Source: Micromonospora sp. WMMD1102 (GTDB lineage: Bacteria; Actinomycetota; Actinomycetes; Mycobacteriales; Micromonosporaceae). Taken from it: a stretch of DNA of 64,000 nucleotides. The notes under the pieces were generated by a model, which was not told the DNA's origin, ran no database searches, and worked only from the letters and a program-made list of their open reading frames with translations. Positions 7,577 through 15,783 of the stretch are shown here, in pieces (position 1 is the stretch's first letter; each line of letters opens with the position of its first letter). The position numbers and the translations under genes were made by a program. The stretch spans positions 5,831,001-5,895,000 of the forward strand of contig NZ_JARUBN010000001.1 in assembly GCF_029626265.1 (NCBI RefSeq), read 5' to 3'.

Positions 7577-9088
7577 GTGTCCACCGAAGCCCGCGCCACC
7601 GCACCGCACGATCCGTTGGCCGTCGGCCCGGACCCGCATCCGGACCTGCACAACGACGACCTGGCTCCGCTGCCGCAGTCCCGGCGCCGCTGGGGCTGGT
7701 TCGAGATCTTCAACGTCTGGACCAACGACGTGCAGAGCCTCGCCGGCTACACCCTGGCGGCCAGCCTGTTCATCACCGCCGGGATCAACGGCTGGTGGGT
7801 CTTCGCGGCGATCGTCCTTGCCGGCCTCTTCGTGAATTACCTGGTCAACCTGACCGGAGAACCGAGCGTCAGGTACGGCATCCCGTACGCGGTGATGGCC
7901 CGCAGCGGCATGGGCGTACGGGGCGCCATGTTCCCCGCGCTGGTCCGGGGCATCGTCGCGATCTTCTGGTACGGCGCGCAGACCTACTTCGCCTCCACGG
8001 CGGTGGCCCTGGCGTTGAACGCGGTCCTCGGCACCTCGGGCGGCCCGGAGGTGCTCGGCATGACCGGCATCGACTGGATCTCGTACCTGATCGTGGCGGC
8101 GATCCAGATCGTGCTCTTCGTCCGGGGTATCTCGTGGATCGAGAAGTTCCTCAACATCGCCGGACCCGCCGTCTACGTCGTCATGGTGCTGCTGCTGGTG
8201 GCGATCTGGGTGCAGGCCGGTGACGACCTGCTGCCCGCCGTCGGCAACATCTTCAGCAACGACGAGGTGCAGGGTTGGCGTGCCGTCACGGCGTTCCTCG
8301 GCGTCGTCGGCACGACGGTGGCGTACTTCTCCGCCGTCGTCATCAACTTCGGCGACTTCTCCCGGTTCTCCCGTACCCAGGGCGGCATGAAGATCGGCAA
8401 CTTCACCGGCCTTCCGGTCAGCCTCGCCTTCTTCACCTTCCTGTCGCTGTTCATCACGGCCGGCGCGTACGTCGTCTACCAGGGTGGGGAGGGCGAGCCG
8501 CAGACCAATCCGGCCGCCATCGTCGGCCAGGTCGACAACACGGTACTCACCGTGGTCGCCGCCCTGACATTCCTGGTCGCGACGATCGGCATCAACCTGG
8601 TGGCAAACTTCATCCCGCCCGCGTACGACCTGTCGAACCTGTCGCCGCAGCGGATCAGCTTCCGGCGCGGAGGATATCTGACGGCGGCGTTCGGGTTCGT
8701 GATCGGCGCTCTCTGGGTCGCGGTGATCGACCAGATCGGCCTGCCGAAGTTCGTCGACACGCTCGGTGCCGTACTCGCACCGCTCTACGGCATCCTGGTC
8801 GCCGACTACTACCTGGTGCAGCGCCGGAACCTGCACGTCCGGGACCTCTACAGCATGGAGCCCGCCGGCCGTTACCACTACGTACGGGGCTGGAACCTGC
8901 GGGCGATCTGGGCGTTCCTGGTCGCCGCCGTCTTCTCGGTGGCCGCGGTCTGGGTGCCCTGGCTGGTCGAACTCAGCGGCTTCGCCTGGGCGATCGGCGC
9001 GATCATCGGCGCCGTGCTCTACGTCGCGCTGATGCGCTCGGCCCCGTCCAGCCCGCCCCGGACGCAGGTGCCGGCCGGTCAACCGTAG
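7577..9088 (+). CDS. NCS1-family nucleobase/hydantoin:cation symporter
   Basis: This 503-residue permease has about 12 membrane segments and NCS1 hallmarks: NVWTNDVQSLAGYTLAASLF in helix 1, the GEPSVRYGIPYAVMARSGMG loop, and INFGDFSRFSRTQGGMKIGN between helices 6 and 7. NCS1 proteins import purines, pyrimidines, allantoin or related compounds with Na+ or H+; the substrate is not decidable here. GTG 7577 has a strong ribosome site (AGGAGGAGCC). The upstream region is unusually AT-rich around 7470-7495 (TTTACATTCGTAAAA), a likely promoter. It is monocistronic and converges on the downstream GNAT gene. Confidence 0.9.
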   Translation: MSTEARATAPHDPLAVGPDPHPDLHNDDLAPLPQSRRRWGWFEIFNVWTNDVQSLAGYTLAASLFITAGINGWWVFAAIVLAGLFVNYLVNLTGEPSVRYGIPYAVMARSGMGVRGAMFPALVRGIVAIFWYGAQTYFASTAVALALNAVLGTSGGPEVLGMTGIDWISYLIVAAIQIVLFVRGISWIEKFLNIAGPAVYVVMVLLLVAIWVQAGDDLLPAVGNIFSNDEVQGWRAVTAFLGVVGTTVAYFSAVVINFGDFSRFSRTQGGMKIGNFTGLPVSLAFFTFLSLFITAGAYVVYQGGEGEPQTNPAAIVGQVDNTVLTVVAALTFLVATIGINLVANFIPPAYDLSNLSPQRISFRRGGYLTAAFGFVIGALWVAVIDQIGLPKFVDTLGAVLAPLYGILVADYYLVQRRNLHVRDLYSMEPAGRYHYVRGWNLRAIWAFLVAAVFSVAAVWVPWLVELSGFAWAIGAIIGAVLYVALMRSAPSSPPRTQVPAGQP

Positions 9089-9106
9089 CGGCCCCGGGAC
9101 CGATCA

Positions 9107-9200
9107 CCGGCCTGCCGGGCGATGCCCGGTCGCCCCGTCCGCCGGGCCACGCTCGATCGCCCCGCCTGCCGGGCGACGCCCGATCGCCCGGTCGACTGCC
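9107..9200. repeat. Degenerate GC-rich tandem repeat between convergent genes
   Basis: About three imperfect copies of a unit near CCTGCCGGGCGATGCCCGGT are followed by CGCCCC-type spacers. Each unit is itself an inverted repeat (GCCGGGC / GCCCGG), so the tract can fold into several small hairpins. It may act as a bidirectional terminator between the NCS1 permease and the GNAT gene. Confidence 0.6.
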
Positions 9201-9217
9201 TGGCTGGGGCGGGAGGG

Positions 9218-9694
9218 CTACCTGTCGAGCCGGAGGATCGTCTCCGCCACCTCGGCCCGTCGCCCCGGCGCGTACGAGGTCTCGAACCCGACGACCTCGA
9301 ACCCGGCCTTGCGGAGCACCCGCAGCGAGCCGGCGTTGTCGCTGGCGGCCCGGGCGCGCAGTGGCCGGACGGTGACCAGACCGAGGAAGAGCGACAGCGC
9401 CGCGCTGGCGACACCGCGCCCCCACATCGCCCGGTCGACCCAGTAGGTGATCTCGGTGTGGCCGTCGACGACGAAGCTGCCGATGCTGCCGACCAGTGCA
9501 CCGTTCCAGGTGACAGCCCGGATCATCACGTCCGTGGAGGTGCGCAGCCGGGCGAGCCGGGCGTCGAAGCCAGCCCGGTCGTCAGGGTCACTGACGGTGA
9601 AGGCCGCCATCCGGACCGCGTCCGGGTCGCGCGACTGCGCGAACAGCGCGTCGAGATCGGCGTCCCGCACCGGCCGCAGCGCCACTGTCCCCAT
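9218..9694 (-). CDS. GNAT family N-acetyltransferase (RimJ/RimL-like)
   Basis: This 158-residue protein has a complete GNAT fold: N-terminal LRPVRDADLDALFAQSRDP, the acyl-CoA loop WVDRAMWGRGVASAAL (the Q/RxxGxG/A pyrophosphate loop), and C-terminal DNAGSLRVLRKAGFEVVG. It transfers an acetyl group from acetyl-CoA to an unknown amine. ATG 9694 begins directly at the conserved start of the domain (MGTVALRPV). It converges on the NCS1 gene. Confidence 0.85.
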   Translation of the reverse strand: MGTVALRPVRDADLDALFAQSRDPDAVRMAAFTVSDPDDRAGFDARLARLRTSTDVMIRAVTWNGALVGSIGSFVVDGHTEITYWVDRAMWGRGVASAALSLFLGLVTVRPLRARAASDNAGSLRVLRKAGFEVVGFETSYAPGRRAEVAETILRLDR

Positions 9695-9872
9695 GCCAGC
9701 CCCCTCCGGTCGTCTTCGGTGCGAAACCTAACAGCGACCACCGACACCGGCCCTTTCCAGCCGTCCTCGCCGGCCCGGAACGCCCGCCGAGGACGAGGTG
9801 AGGGGCCGGTACGACCGGCTGCTCCGCCGAGGTCGACGGCCGACCTCGACGACCGAGGTCCACTGCTCGCTG

Positions 9873-9943
9873 CGACGGGTTGCGGTGGCCAAGGACCACG
9901 ACGGGTTGCGGTGGCCGAGGACCACGGCGGGTTGCGGCGGGCA
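9873..9943. repeat. 26-bp tandem repeat upstream of the M28 peptidase
   Basis: There are 2.7 copies, starting at 9873, 9899 and 9925, of a unit beginning CGACGGGTTGCGGTGGCC. It lies between the divergently transcribed GNAT gene and the M28 peptidase start. Confidence 0.85.
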
Positions 9944-9993
9944 GCCATGATCGCAGGGAGACGGTACCGGCGACGACGCCCACGGAGGCATGG

Positions 9994-10998
9994 ATGGTGC
10001 TAACCGCCCAGCCACGGCTGCGTCCCCTGCCGCCCGCCGTGGCCACCCGGTTGGCCACGGTCCGGGCCGGCGTCCAGGAGGGACGGTTGCGCCGGCACGT
10101 GGAGCGGTTGGACGCGCCACGCGGTCGCCACCACGCGGCACCGGAAATGTGCCGGGCCGAGTCGTACGTGGCCGGTGAGCTGGAGCGGGCCGGCTGGCGG
10201 GTCCGTCGGCAGGAGTTCACCGGGCCGGGCGGTTCGGCCTCCGGGGTCAACCTGCTCGCCGACCCGCCGGCCGAGGACCCCGTCGACCCGCGCCGGCCGA
10301 CGGTACTGGTCGGCGCGCACCTGGACACCGCGCCGGGCAGTCCGGGCGCCGACGACAACGCCTCCGGGGTGGCCTGCCTGCTGGAACTCGCCCGGATACT
10401 GCCGGAGTTCGGGCTGGCCCGACCCGTCCGGCTGGCCGTCTTCGACCAGGAGGAGACGGGACTGCACGGATCCCGGGCCCTCGCCGGCGAGTTGGGTACG
10501 CTCGGTCGCCCCGCCGCCGTGGTGGTCTTCGAGTGCATCGGGTTCTACTCGGCCCTGCCCGGCTCCCAGGTGCTGCCGTCCGGTGCCGGGCTGCTCTACC
10601 CCGGGCAGCGCCGCCGGATCCGGCAACGTGGCTGGCGTGGCGACTGGACGCTTGTGGCGTACCGGCAGTCGGCGGGTCGGCTGGCCCGGCTGTTCGGCGA
10701 GTGCCTGACCCACCTGGCCGGCCCCGGTGCGGCGCTGCTGGCCCGGGACGCGCTCGACCTCCGCCTCGCCGGCCCGCTGCTGCGCCGGTACGTGCCGGCG
10801 ACCGAGCACTTCGCCCGCAGCGACCACCAGCCGTTCTGGGACGTCGGCGTGCCCGCGATCCAGGTCACCGACACCGCCGACTTCCGTAACCCGCATTACC
10901 ACCAGCCGGGCGACACGCCGGAGACCCTGGACTACCACCGGATCGGCGACATCGCCGCCGCCACCGCCGTGAGCCTGGCCCACCTCGGGATCAGGTGA
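9994..10998 (+). CDS. M28 family zinc aminopeptidase
   Basis: This 334-residue M28 metallopeptidase carries the dinuclear zinc-site motifs: GAHLDTAPGSPGADDNASG (His about 109, bridging Asp about 120), DQEETG (general-base and metal-ligand Glu about 153-154), and PHYHQPGDTPETLD near the C-terminus (final His ligand). Such enzymes release N-terminal amino acids. I see no signal peptide from ATG 9994, so it is probably cytoplasmic. The frame extends upstream to 9880 through the 26-bp repeat, which I take as non-coding. It converges on the ferric-reductase-like gene. Confidence 0.85.
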   Translation: MVLTAQPRLRPLPPAVATRLATVRAGVQEGRLRRHVERLDAPRGRHHAAPEMCRAESYVAGELERAGWRVRRQEFTGPGGSASGVNLLADPPAEDPVDPRRPTVLVGAHLDTAPGSPGADDNASGVACLLELARILPEFGLARPVRLAVFDQEETGLHGSRALAGELGTLGRPAAVVVFECIGFYSALPGSQVLPSGAGLLYPGQRRRIRQRGWRGDWTLVAYRQSAGRLARLFGECLTHLAGPGAALLARDALDLRLAGPLLRRYVPATEHFARSDHQPFWDVGVPAIQVTDTADFRNPHYHQPGDTPETLDYHRIGDIAAATAVSLAHLGIR

Positions 10999-11110
10999 GC
11001 AGACCGGACCAGGCCGTCGGCCGGTGGCTCGGGCTGGCCGCCGGTCCCGACGGCACGGTCCCGATGGCACGACTCCGACGGCACGGTCCGGCCGGCGATC
11101 GGACCCACGG

Positions 11111-12391
11111 CTAGCGGAAGGAGAACTCCTCGAAGTGGATGCGGGCGGCCGGTACGCCGTGCTGCCGGAGTCCACGTTCGAAGGTCCTGATCATCGGCAC
11201 CGGCCCGCACATGAAGACGTCGGCGACCGCGACGGCGGCGCCGTGCTCGGCGACGAGCCGGGCAACCGTGAGCGAACCCGCCTCGGCCGAGACGTTCAGG
11301 TGTATCCGCAGGCCCGGGTTGCGAGCCGCCACCTCCCGCACCTCGTCCCAGAACAGCACCTCTGCCGGCTGGCGGACCGTGTAGTAGAGGTCGATCCGCC
11401 GGTCGTCCAGCTGGTCCAGGTCACGCAGCCAGCTCAGGAACGGGGTGATGCCGATGCCCCCGGCGATCCAGATCTGCCGCGGACCGCCCCGACGGTAGTC
11501 GAGCATGCCGTAGCTGCCCTCGACCGTCGCCCGGTGGCCGGTCTCGACCCGCTCGTGCAGCCGGGCGGTGTAGTCGCCGACCGCCTTGACGGTCAGCCGG
11601 AGCCGTTCCTCGGCCGGCGCGCTGCTGACGGTGAACGGGTGCGGCTCCCGCAGGCCGGAGCGGCGGATCTGTAGGAAGACGAACTGCCCGGAGGTGAAGG
11701 CCAGCCGGCGGGCCCGGTGCGGGCGGAGCGAGATTTCCAGGGTACGGGGGTTGAGCCGGCGCACCTCGTCGACGACGTAGCGGTAGCGGGGTCGGACGAG
11801 TCGTGCCAGGAGCACCGTGTAGAGGTACGCGACGACCCCGACCACGTACGCCGCGAGGAGCAGGGTGAACGGCACGGGGCTGGTCACCACGACCTGGTCG
11901 ACCAGGAGCGCGTGCGCGAGACTGATCGCGAAGAACAGCCCGACCAGCCAGTGGGAGTGTCGCCAACTCCGGTAATTCAACGTGACGATTCGACGGGCCA
12001 GCGGCAGGCGTGGGCCCACGCTCAGCAGCACCAGCACGGAGATCCCGGCGAAGGCGATCAGGCCGGACGGTGTGCCGCCCGGTGAGTCGAGCAGCCACGG
12101 TACGACCGTGACGTGCGCGACCAGCAGCACGAAGCCGGCAACCGCCGCCCGGCGGTGGGCCCGGTACATCCGGTCCAGGCCACCGAAGAAGGGTTCGATC
12201 CAGCTGGCCCGGGTGGCCAGCACCAGCGCGACGGCGAAGAGCAGGACGGCGGTGGACGCGGCGAACTCGGCGACCGCCTGCCGGAGGAAGTTGGGGCGGC
12301 CGTCGTCGGCGGGCCAGAACAGCGCCCAGGCGACCACGTTCACCACCACGATTCCGACCACGGCCACCGCACCGACGCGTGTTCGTCGCAC
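11111..12391 (-). CDS. Ferric-reductase-like membrane flavoprotein with FNR domain
   Basis: This 426-residue protein has about six membrane helices with the His pattern of a ferric-reductase/NADPH-oxidase haem domain (MYRAHRRAAVAGF, LVAHVTVVPWLL, YRSWRHSHWLVGLFF, SLAHALLVDQ). An FAD-binding domain follows (HPFTVSSAP) and then an NAD(P)-binding domain (GGIGITPFLSWL, FMCGPVPMI, ending FEEFSFR). It would pass electrons from NAD(P)H across the membrane through FAD and b-type haem; the acceptor (ferric iron, oxygen or another) is unknown. ATG 12391 is the first residue before a hydrophobic helix. It stands alone and converges on the M28 gene. Confidence 0.85.
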   Translation of the reverse strand: MRRTRVGAVAVVGIVVVNVVAWALFWPADDGRPNFLRQAVAEFAASTAVLLFAVALVLATRASWIEPFFGGLDRMYRAHRRAAVAGFVLLVAHVTVVPWLLDSPGGTPSGLIAFAGISVLVLLSVGPRLPLARRIVTLNYRSWRHSHWLVGLFFAISLAHALLVDQVVVTSPVPFTLLLAAYVVGVVAYLYTVLLARLVRPRYRYVVDEVRRLNPRTLEISLRPHRARRLAFTSGQFVFLQIRRSGLREPHPFTVSSAPAEERLRLTVKAVGDYTARLHERVETGHRATVEGSYGMLDYRRGGPRQIWIAGGIGITPFLSWLRDLDQLDDRRIDLYYTVRQPAEVLFWDEVREVAARNPGLRIHLNVSAEAGSLTVARLVAEHGAAVAVADVFMCGPVPMIRTFERGLRQHGVPAARIHFEEFSFR

Positions 12392-12471
12392 ACCGCCTCC
12401 GATCGGAGAACCGCATCCTATCGGCCGCCGTCACCCGTTCGGCCCCGGACGAGGCAACCGGACGACCCGCG

Positions 12472-13224
12472 CTACGACGGTTGTCCGTGCTCGGCGTGCG
12501 GTCCGTGGTCGGTGACCTGGGCGTCGAACCAGGCGTGCAGGGCGCGCAGCAGCGCCGGTTCGGCCGTCCGGTAGTCCAGCCGTGCCCCGGCGGGCAGTTC
12601 GGAATAGTCGATCAGGATCTGGCCGGCGCCGGCCCGCAGCTCCGCCAACCCGGGCATCTGCGCACCGTGGATCCGGGCCGGGTCGGTGAAGTCGCCACGG
12701 CGGAACCGCTCGGCTTCCGCCCGCAGGTGTTCGCGGACGAGATCCACCTGCCGCTGCCGCACCGGCTCGTCCGCCGTTACCGTCTGGTGGCCGCCGTCGG
12801 CGGTCGCTGTGAAGCGGTGGGTGGTGCGGTCCAGGTCGAACGGCATGACCTCGCGACCGCGTTCGGCGACCTCCGCCTGCCGTCGGGTGTCCGCGGTAAC
12901 GGCCTCGTCTCGCCCCGCTTCGACGGTGATGAGCACGGCAGCGCTCACTAGGACGACGACGGCGGCGAGCCCGGCCGCGACCAGGAGACGGCGATGACCT
13001 GGCCGGTACGACGCCCAGAGCCGTTCCCCGGCCATCGACCTGGCACTGGTCGCCGACCTGGCACCGGTCGTCGAACCGCCTACGGTCGTCGAACCGCCTG
13101 CGGTTCTCGAACTGCCTGCGGTCGTCGAACTGCCTCCGGTCGCCGGGTTGTCGTCGGAGCACTCCGACGAGCAGGTCGCACCGGCCGCCGGCTCGTCATC
13201 GGTCATCGGCTTGTCACTGGTCAT
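12472..13224 (-). CDS. Membrane-anchored conserved protein, function unknown
   Basis: This 250-residue protein has a Ser/Thr/Gly-rich cytoplasmic N-terminus (about 1-65), one membrane helix (about 80-103, LLVAAGLAAVVVLVSAAVLI) and an external domain of about 145 residues that starts MPFDLDRTTHRFTATADGG and ends in HAWFDAQVTDHG. I do not recognise a characterised family. The N-terminal tail contains hexapeptide repeats (GGSTTV-like) encoded by an 18-bp tandem repeat. ATG 13224 overlaps the end of the MarR gene by 11 bases, so the two are co-transcribed and the MarR protein probably regulates it. Confidence 0.75.
   Translation of the reverse strand: MTSDKPMTDDEPAAGATCSSECSDDNPATGGSSTTAGSSRTAGGSTTVGGSTTGARSATSARSMAGERLWASYRPGHRRLLVAAGLAAVVVLVSAAVLITVEAGRDEAVTADTRRQAEVAERGREVMPFDLDRTTHRFTATADGGHQTVTADEPVRQRQVDLVREHLRAEAERFRRGDFTDPARIHGAQMPGLAELRAGAGQILIDYSELPAGARLDYRTAEPALLRALHAWFDAQVTDHGPHAEHGQPS
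13057..13148. repeat. 18-bp in-frame tandem repeat
   Basis: About five copies of CGGTCGTCGAACCGCCTA-like units, each 18 bases, encode a (G/A)GSTTx-type hexapeptide linker in the MarR-linked membrane protein. The unit is a multiple of three, so copy changes keep the frame. Confidence 0.85.
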
Positions 13225-13648
13225 CGGCGGCCTCCGCCAGTCGTCGCACGGCGGCCAGGATCGCCGGCCGTTCGTCGGGTGGGATCCGGTCGAGCAACGC
13301 GGCGAACCGGGCCTCCCTGGCTGCGGCGAGCCGGTCGGCCGCGCGGCGGCCCTGCCCGGTGAGGGTGAGCCAGACGCCCCGGCCGTCGCCGGCCGCATCC
13401 GCCCGCTCCACCCAGCCGCGACCGGTGAGCTGGCCGACCAGCCGGCTCACCGTGCTCTTCTCCAGCCGCAGCCGGCGGGCCAGCTCGACCTGACGCAGTC
13501 CGCCCTCCCGGTCGATCTCGGCGAGGGCGTGCGCCTCGGAGACGGACATCGCCTGACCGCACGGGGTCTGCTCGGGCCGGTGCAGCCCGAAGGCCCGGAC
13601 GAACTGGCTGACGGCGTCCCGCATGGCGCGCGCCTCGTCGGCACTCAT
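13214..13648 (-). CDS. MarR-family transcriptional regulator
   Basis: This 144-residue regulator has the MarR winged-helix core: ALAEIDREGGLRQVELARRLRLEKSTVSRLVGQLTGRGWVE, then the wing DGRGVWLTLTGQG. It contains a single Cys (TPCGQAM, about residue 30), which might serve redox sensing as in OhrR-type members, although the surrounding residues do not match OhrR strongly. It is the first gene of a two-gene unit with the membrane protein at 12472. Two direct repeats immediately upstream of ATG 13648 are likely autoregulatory operators. Confidence 0.9.
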   Translation of the reverse strand: MSADEARAMRDAVSQFVRAFGLHRPEQTPCGQAMSVSEAHALAEIDREGGLRQVELARRLRLEKSTVSRLVGQLTGRGWVERADAAGDGRGVWLTLTGQGRRAADRLAAAREARFAALLDRIPPDERPAILAAVRRLAEAADDQ

Positions 13649-13651
13649 AGT

Positions 13652-13687
13652 TGCACGCTACAACCAACTCGGTGCAAGATACAACCA
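13652..13687 (-). promoter_or_regulatory. Paired 15-bp direct repeats, likely MarR operators
   Basis: TGCACGCTACAACCA (13652-13666) and TGCAAGATACAACCA (13673-13687) differ at two positions and are exactly 21 bp apart, two helical turns. The first begins 4 bases upstream of the MarR ATG, so a bound repressor would cover the promoter or the transcript start. Confidence 0.6.
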
Positions 13688-13723
13688 GTTGACCGCCATC
13701 ATCACATCGTCAGTGCTGACCCG

Positions 13724-14254
13724 TCACCCGGCCGAGGCAGATGGCCCGTCAGCGTGGTCGACAGCTGCCCGGAGCAGCGTGGCGGTCTCCTCGTCGAAGG
13801 CGACCAGGCGGATCGACTCGACCGCCGACGGTGTGCGGCGCAGCGTCCGCACCGCTGTCTCGGCCGCCCGGTCGGCAGGAAAACCGTAGACCCCGGTGGC
13901 GATGGCCGGAAAGGCCACGCTGCGCGCGCCCACCTCGTCGGCGACCGCCAGGCAGCGGCGGTAACAGGAGGCCAGCACCTCGGCCTCGTCGTACCCGCCG
14001 CCTTCCCAGACCGGGCCGACGGTGTGGATGACGTACCGGACGGGCGGGTCGAGGTCGAACGCGGGCGTCGCCACCGCCTCCCCGGGCGGGCAGGGGGCGA
14101 TCGCCGCACCCGCCTCGGCCAGCCGGGGCCCGGCCGCCCGGTGGATGGCACCGTCCACACCGCCGCCACCCAGCAGCGACTCGTTGGCGGCGGTGACGAT
14201 CGCGTCCACGTGCTGCCGGGTGATGTCGCCCCGGACGACCTCGATGACTGCCAT
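13724..14254 (-). CDS. Macro-domain protein (O-acetyl-ADP-ribose deacetylase type)
   Basis: This 176-residue protein is a single macro domain of the MacroD/YmdB class: [35 protein letters not shown] at the N-terminus (ADP-ribose binding, with the AN and GGGVDGAIH motifs that contribute catalytic residues) and [18 protein letters not shown] for the phosphate loop. Family members hydrolyse O-acetyl-ADP-ribose or remove mono-ADP-ribose from proteins. It lies between the MarR pair and a strong hairpin, so it is probably transcribed alone. ATG 14254 starts exactly at the conserved domain edge. Confidence 0.9.
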   Translation of the reverse strand: MAVIEVVRGDITRQHVDAIVTAANESLLGGGGVDGAIHRAAGPRLAEAGAAIAPCPPGEAVATPAFDLDPPVRYVIHTVGPVWEGGGYDEAEVLASCYRRCLAVADEVGARSVAFPAIATGVYGFPADRAAETAVRTLRRTPSAVESIRLVAFDEETATLLRAAVDHADGPSASAG

Positions 14255-14321
14255 CGGCCGATGATGCCAGCCCGCCGGCCGGCCCGCCGCGCGACGCGAC
14301 GGGCACGCCGCCGACTGAACG

Positions 14322-14363
14322 CGGCCGCCCCGCCACCTGCACGGGCAGGTGGCGGGGCGGCCG
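14322..14363 (-). terminator. Strong perfect 19-bp hairpin
   Basis: A perfect 19-bp stem (14322-14340 paired with 14345-14363) closes a 4-base ACGG loop. It begins 16 bases past the stop of the M15-like gene (minus strand) and should terminate it, separating it from the macro-domain gene. Confidence 0.85.
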
Positions 14364-14378
14364 GGTGTCGGGCCGAGG

Positions 14379-15395
14379 CTAGAGCATCGAGACGTGTACG
14401 TGGTCGGTGTGGTCGCTGGGACCGCTGTAGGAACTCCAGCCCTCGTCCGGGAACCAGATCTCCTTGTACCAGATCACGTAGAGGATGCCGAGCCGGTCGG
14501 CGTTGCGGATCAGGAACGCGGCCAGGTCGTTGCCGTACTTCATCTGGTCGTCGTTGGCGGCCCGGCTGAACCCGGAGCTGCGCAGCGACCAGTCGCAGGC
14601 CCGGCCCTTCGGGTGCTCGAACGGCCCGCCGGGCCGGAAGCAGCCGACGAACCGCTTGAAGCCCGCCCGGCGCACCTCGTTGTACATGTGCAGCGTCCGG
14701 GCCGTGATGCAGCCGCTGGTGGTCGGGTCCTTCTTGTTGCAGGGCAGCCCCGGGAAGCCGTCCGCCATCCCCGGCCCCGGCCGGGCGACCGGCGATGTGG
14801 CCGACACCAGACCCTTGTCGGGCCGCGAGTTGCCACCCACCAGGGAGAGCGCCTTCTTCGCGTCCGACTGCTGCTTCTTGATGATCTTCTCTTGGGCGGC
14901 CTGCTTGGCGACCTCCTCGTCGATCGCCTTCTTGGCCGCGCCGACCTCGTCCCGCGCCTGGTTGAGCGCCCGGAGCTTGCCGTTGTTGAACAGGTTCAGC
15001 TCGTTGAGCGCCGACATCCGCTGCATGAAGCCGCCATTGGAGGGGTCGGTCGAGTTGTTGGACAGCAGCATCGAGATGGCACTGAGCTTGCCGCTGCGGT
15101 AGGACTCGGCCGCGATCTCGCTTGCCTCCGGGGCGAGCGCCGCCAGCTTGGCCTCGGCGTCCTTCAGCTGCTTGCCGAGCGCCTGCTGCCGCCGCTGCGA
15201 CTTGGTGCGCTCGGCCTTCGCCTCGGCGAGCCGCTTGCCGGCGCTGGCGAGGACGTCCCCGAGCAGCGGCGAGTCGGCTTCCTCCTGTGGGGCCGGCTTC
15301 GGCGCGGCCGACGCCTCGGACGGAACCGCGACCAGAGCTGCGGCGGTGAGCAGTGCCAGGGCAGTCGCCAGCCTTCGGCGTAGGGGTGCCCTCAC
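14379..15395 (-). CDS. Secreted coiled-coil peptidoglycan-hydrolase-like protein (M15-like C-terminal domain)
   Basis: This 338-residue protein has a Sec signal peptide ([25 protein letters not shown]), a Lys/Ala/Glu-rich coiled coil (about 50-185), and a C-terminal domain starting [19 protein letters not shown] after a Cys pair, with [18 protein letters not shown] and [11 protein letters not shown]. The HxxxxxxCD and HVH motifs resemble LAS/M15-type zinc sites. The architecture matches actinobacterial exported proteins with a hydrolase-adjacent coiled coil, similar to NlpC/P60 partners. A role in cell-wall remodelling is inferred from this and from the c-di-AMP riboswitch in front of it. ATG 15395 lies 10 bases after the riboswitch's distal stem. 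Confidence 0.8.
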   Translation of the reverse strand: MRAPLRRRLATALALLTAAALVAVPSEASAAPKPAPQEEADSPLLGDVLASAGKRLAEAKAERTKSQRRQQALGKQLKDAEAKLAALAPEASEIAAESYRSGKLSAISMLLSNNSTDPSNGGFMQRMSALNELNLFNNGKLRALNQARDEVGAAKKAIDEEVAKQAAQEKIIKKQQSDAKKALSLVGGNSRPDKGLVSATSPVARPGPGMADGFPGLPCNKKDPTTSGCITARTLHMYNEVRRAGFKRFVGCFRPGGPFEHPKGRACDWSLRSSGFSRAANDDQMKYGNDLAAFLIRNADRLGILYVIWYKEIWFPDEGWSSYSGPSDHTDHVHVSML

Positions 15396-15402
15396 ATGTA
15401 TC

Positions 15403-15520
15403 CCTTCCGTCGGCCGCCGACCGGGTTAGCTGACGGGTTCGGGATGGAAGTGGTCCCTACCGCTTTCGCGGATTCACCCCAGGGGAACGTGGGGCCCCGG
15501 CTCGCCGTGTGGCGATTAGG
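15403..15520 (-). promoter_or_regulatory. c-di-AMP riboswitch (ydaO/yuaA type)
   Basis: Read on the minus strand, this leader contains the ydaO class signature in order: a pairing stem, GGGGTGAATCCGC, a hairpin GCGG...GGTAGGG, CCCGAACCCGTCAGCTAAC, and GGTCGGCG with its closing partner CCGCCGAC. These blocks match the conserved core known from actinobacterial rpf and NlpC/P60 leaders. It sits within 10-125 bases of the start of the secreted hydrolase gene. In this class, c-di-AMP binding usually turns the gene off. Confidence 0.9.
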
Positions 15521-15783
15521 CGGCGATCAGCGCCGGCACCACACGGTATCCGGCTATGAACGGCAGACAGCATACCCGGTTTCACTTCCGGAATGGCAAG
15601 ACCTGTTCCCGGCTAAAAGCGTTGCCAGGCAACGACTATCAGTAATCACGGCGCGTCGTACGCATCGAAGGGCATGCTTTGCCCGCCATTATCCACCAGC
15701 TGCTGTCGGCTATTCACCATCCGCATTGCCAACGGCCTGACGTGCGGAAACATGTCCAGGTTGGTCGGTGGGTGATTCTTCGA
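15521..15783. other. Intergenic region with promoter for the riboswitch transcript
   Basis: No gene is visible here. The stretch is less GC-rich than its surroundings. It probably holds the promoter for the riboswitch-controlled gene on the minus strand and the 3' end of the SDR gene. A short inverted repeat CGTTGCCAGGCAACG lies near 15619-15633. Confidence 0.5.

Noticed and set aside
7565-9082. 505-residue frame antisense to the NCS1 permease
   Set aside because: It mirrors a conserved permease; its translation is charged, low-complexity and without a domain.
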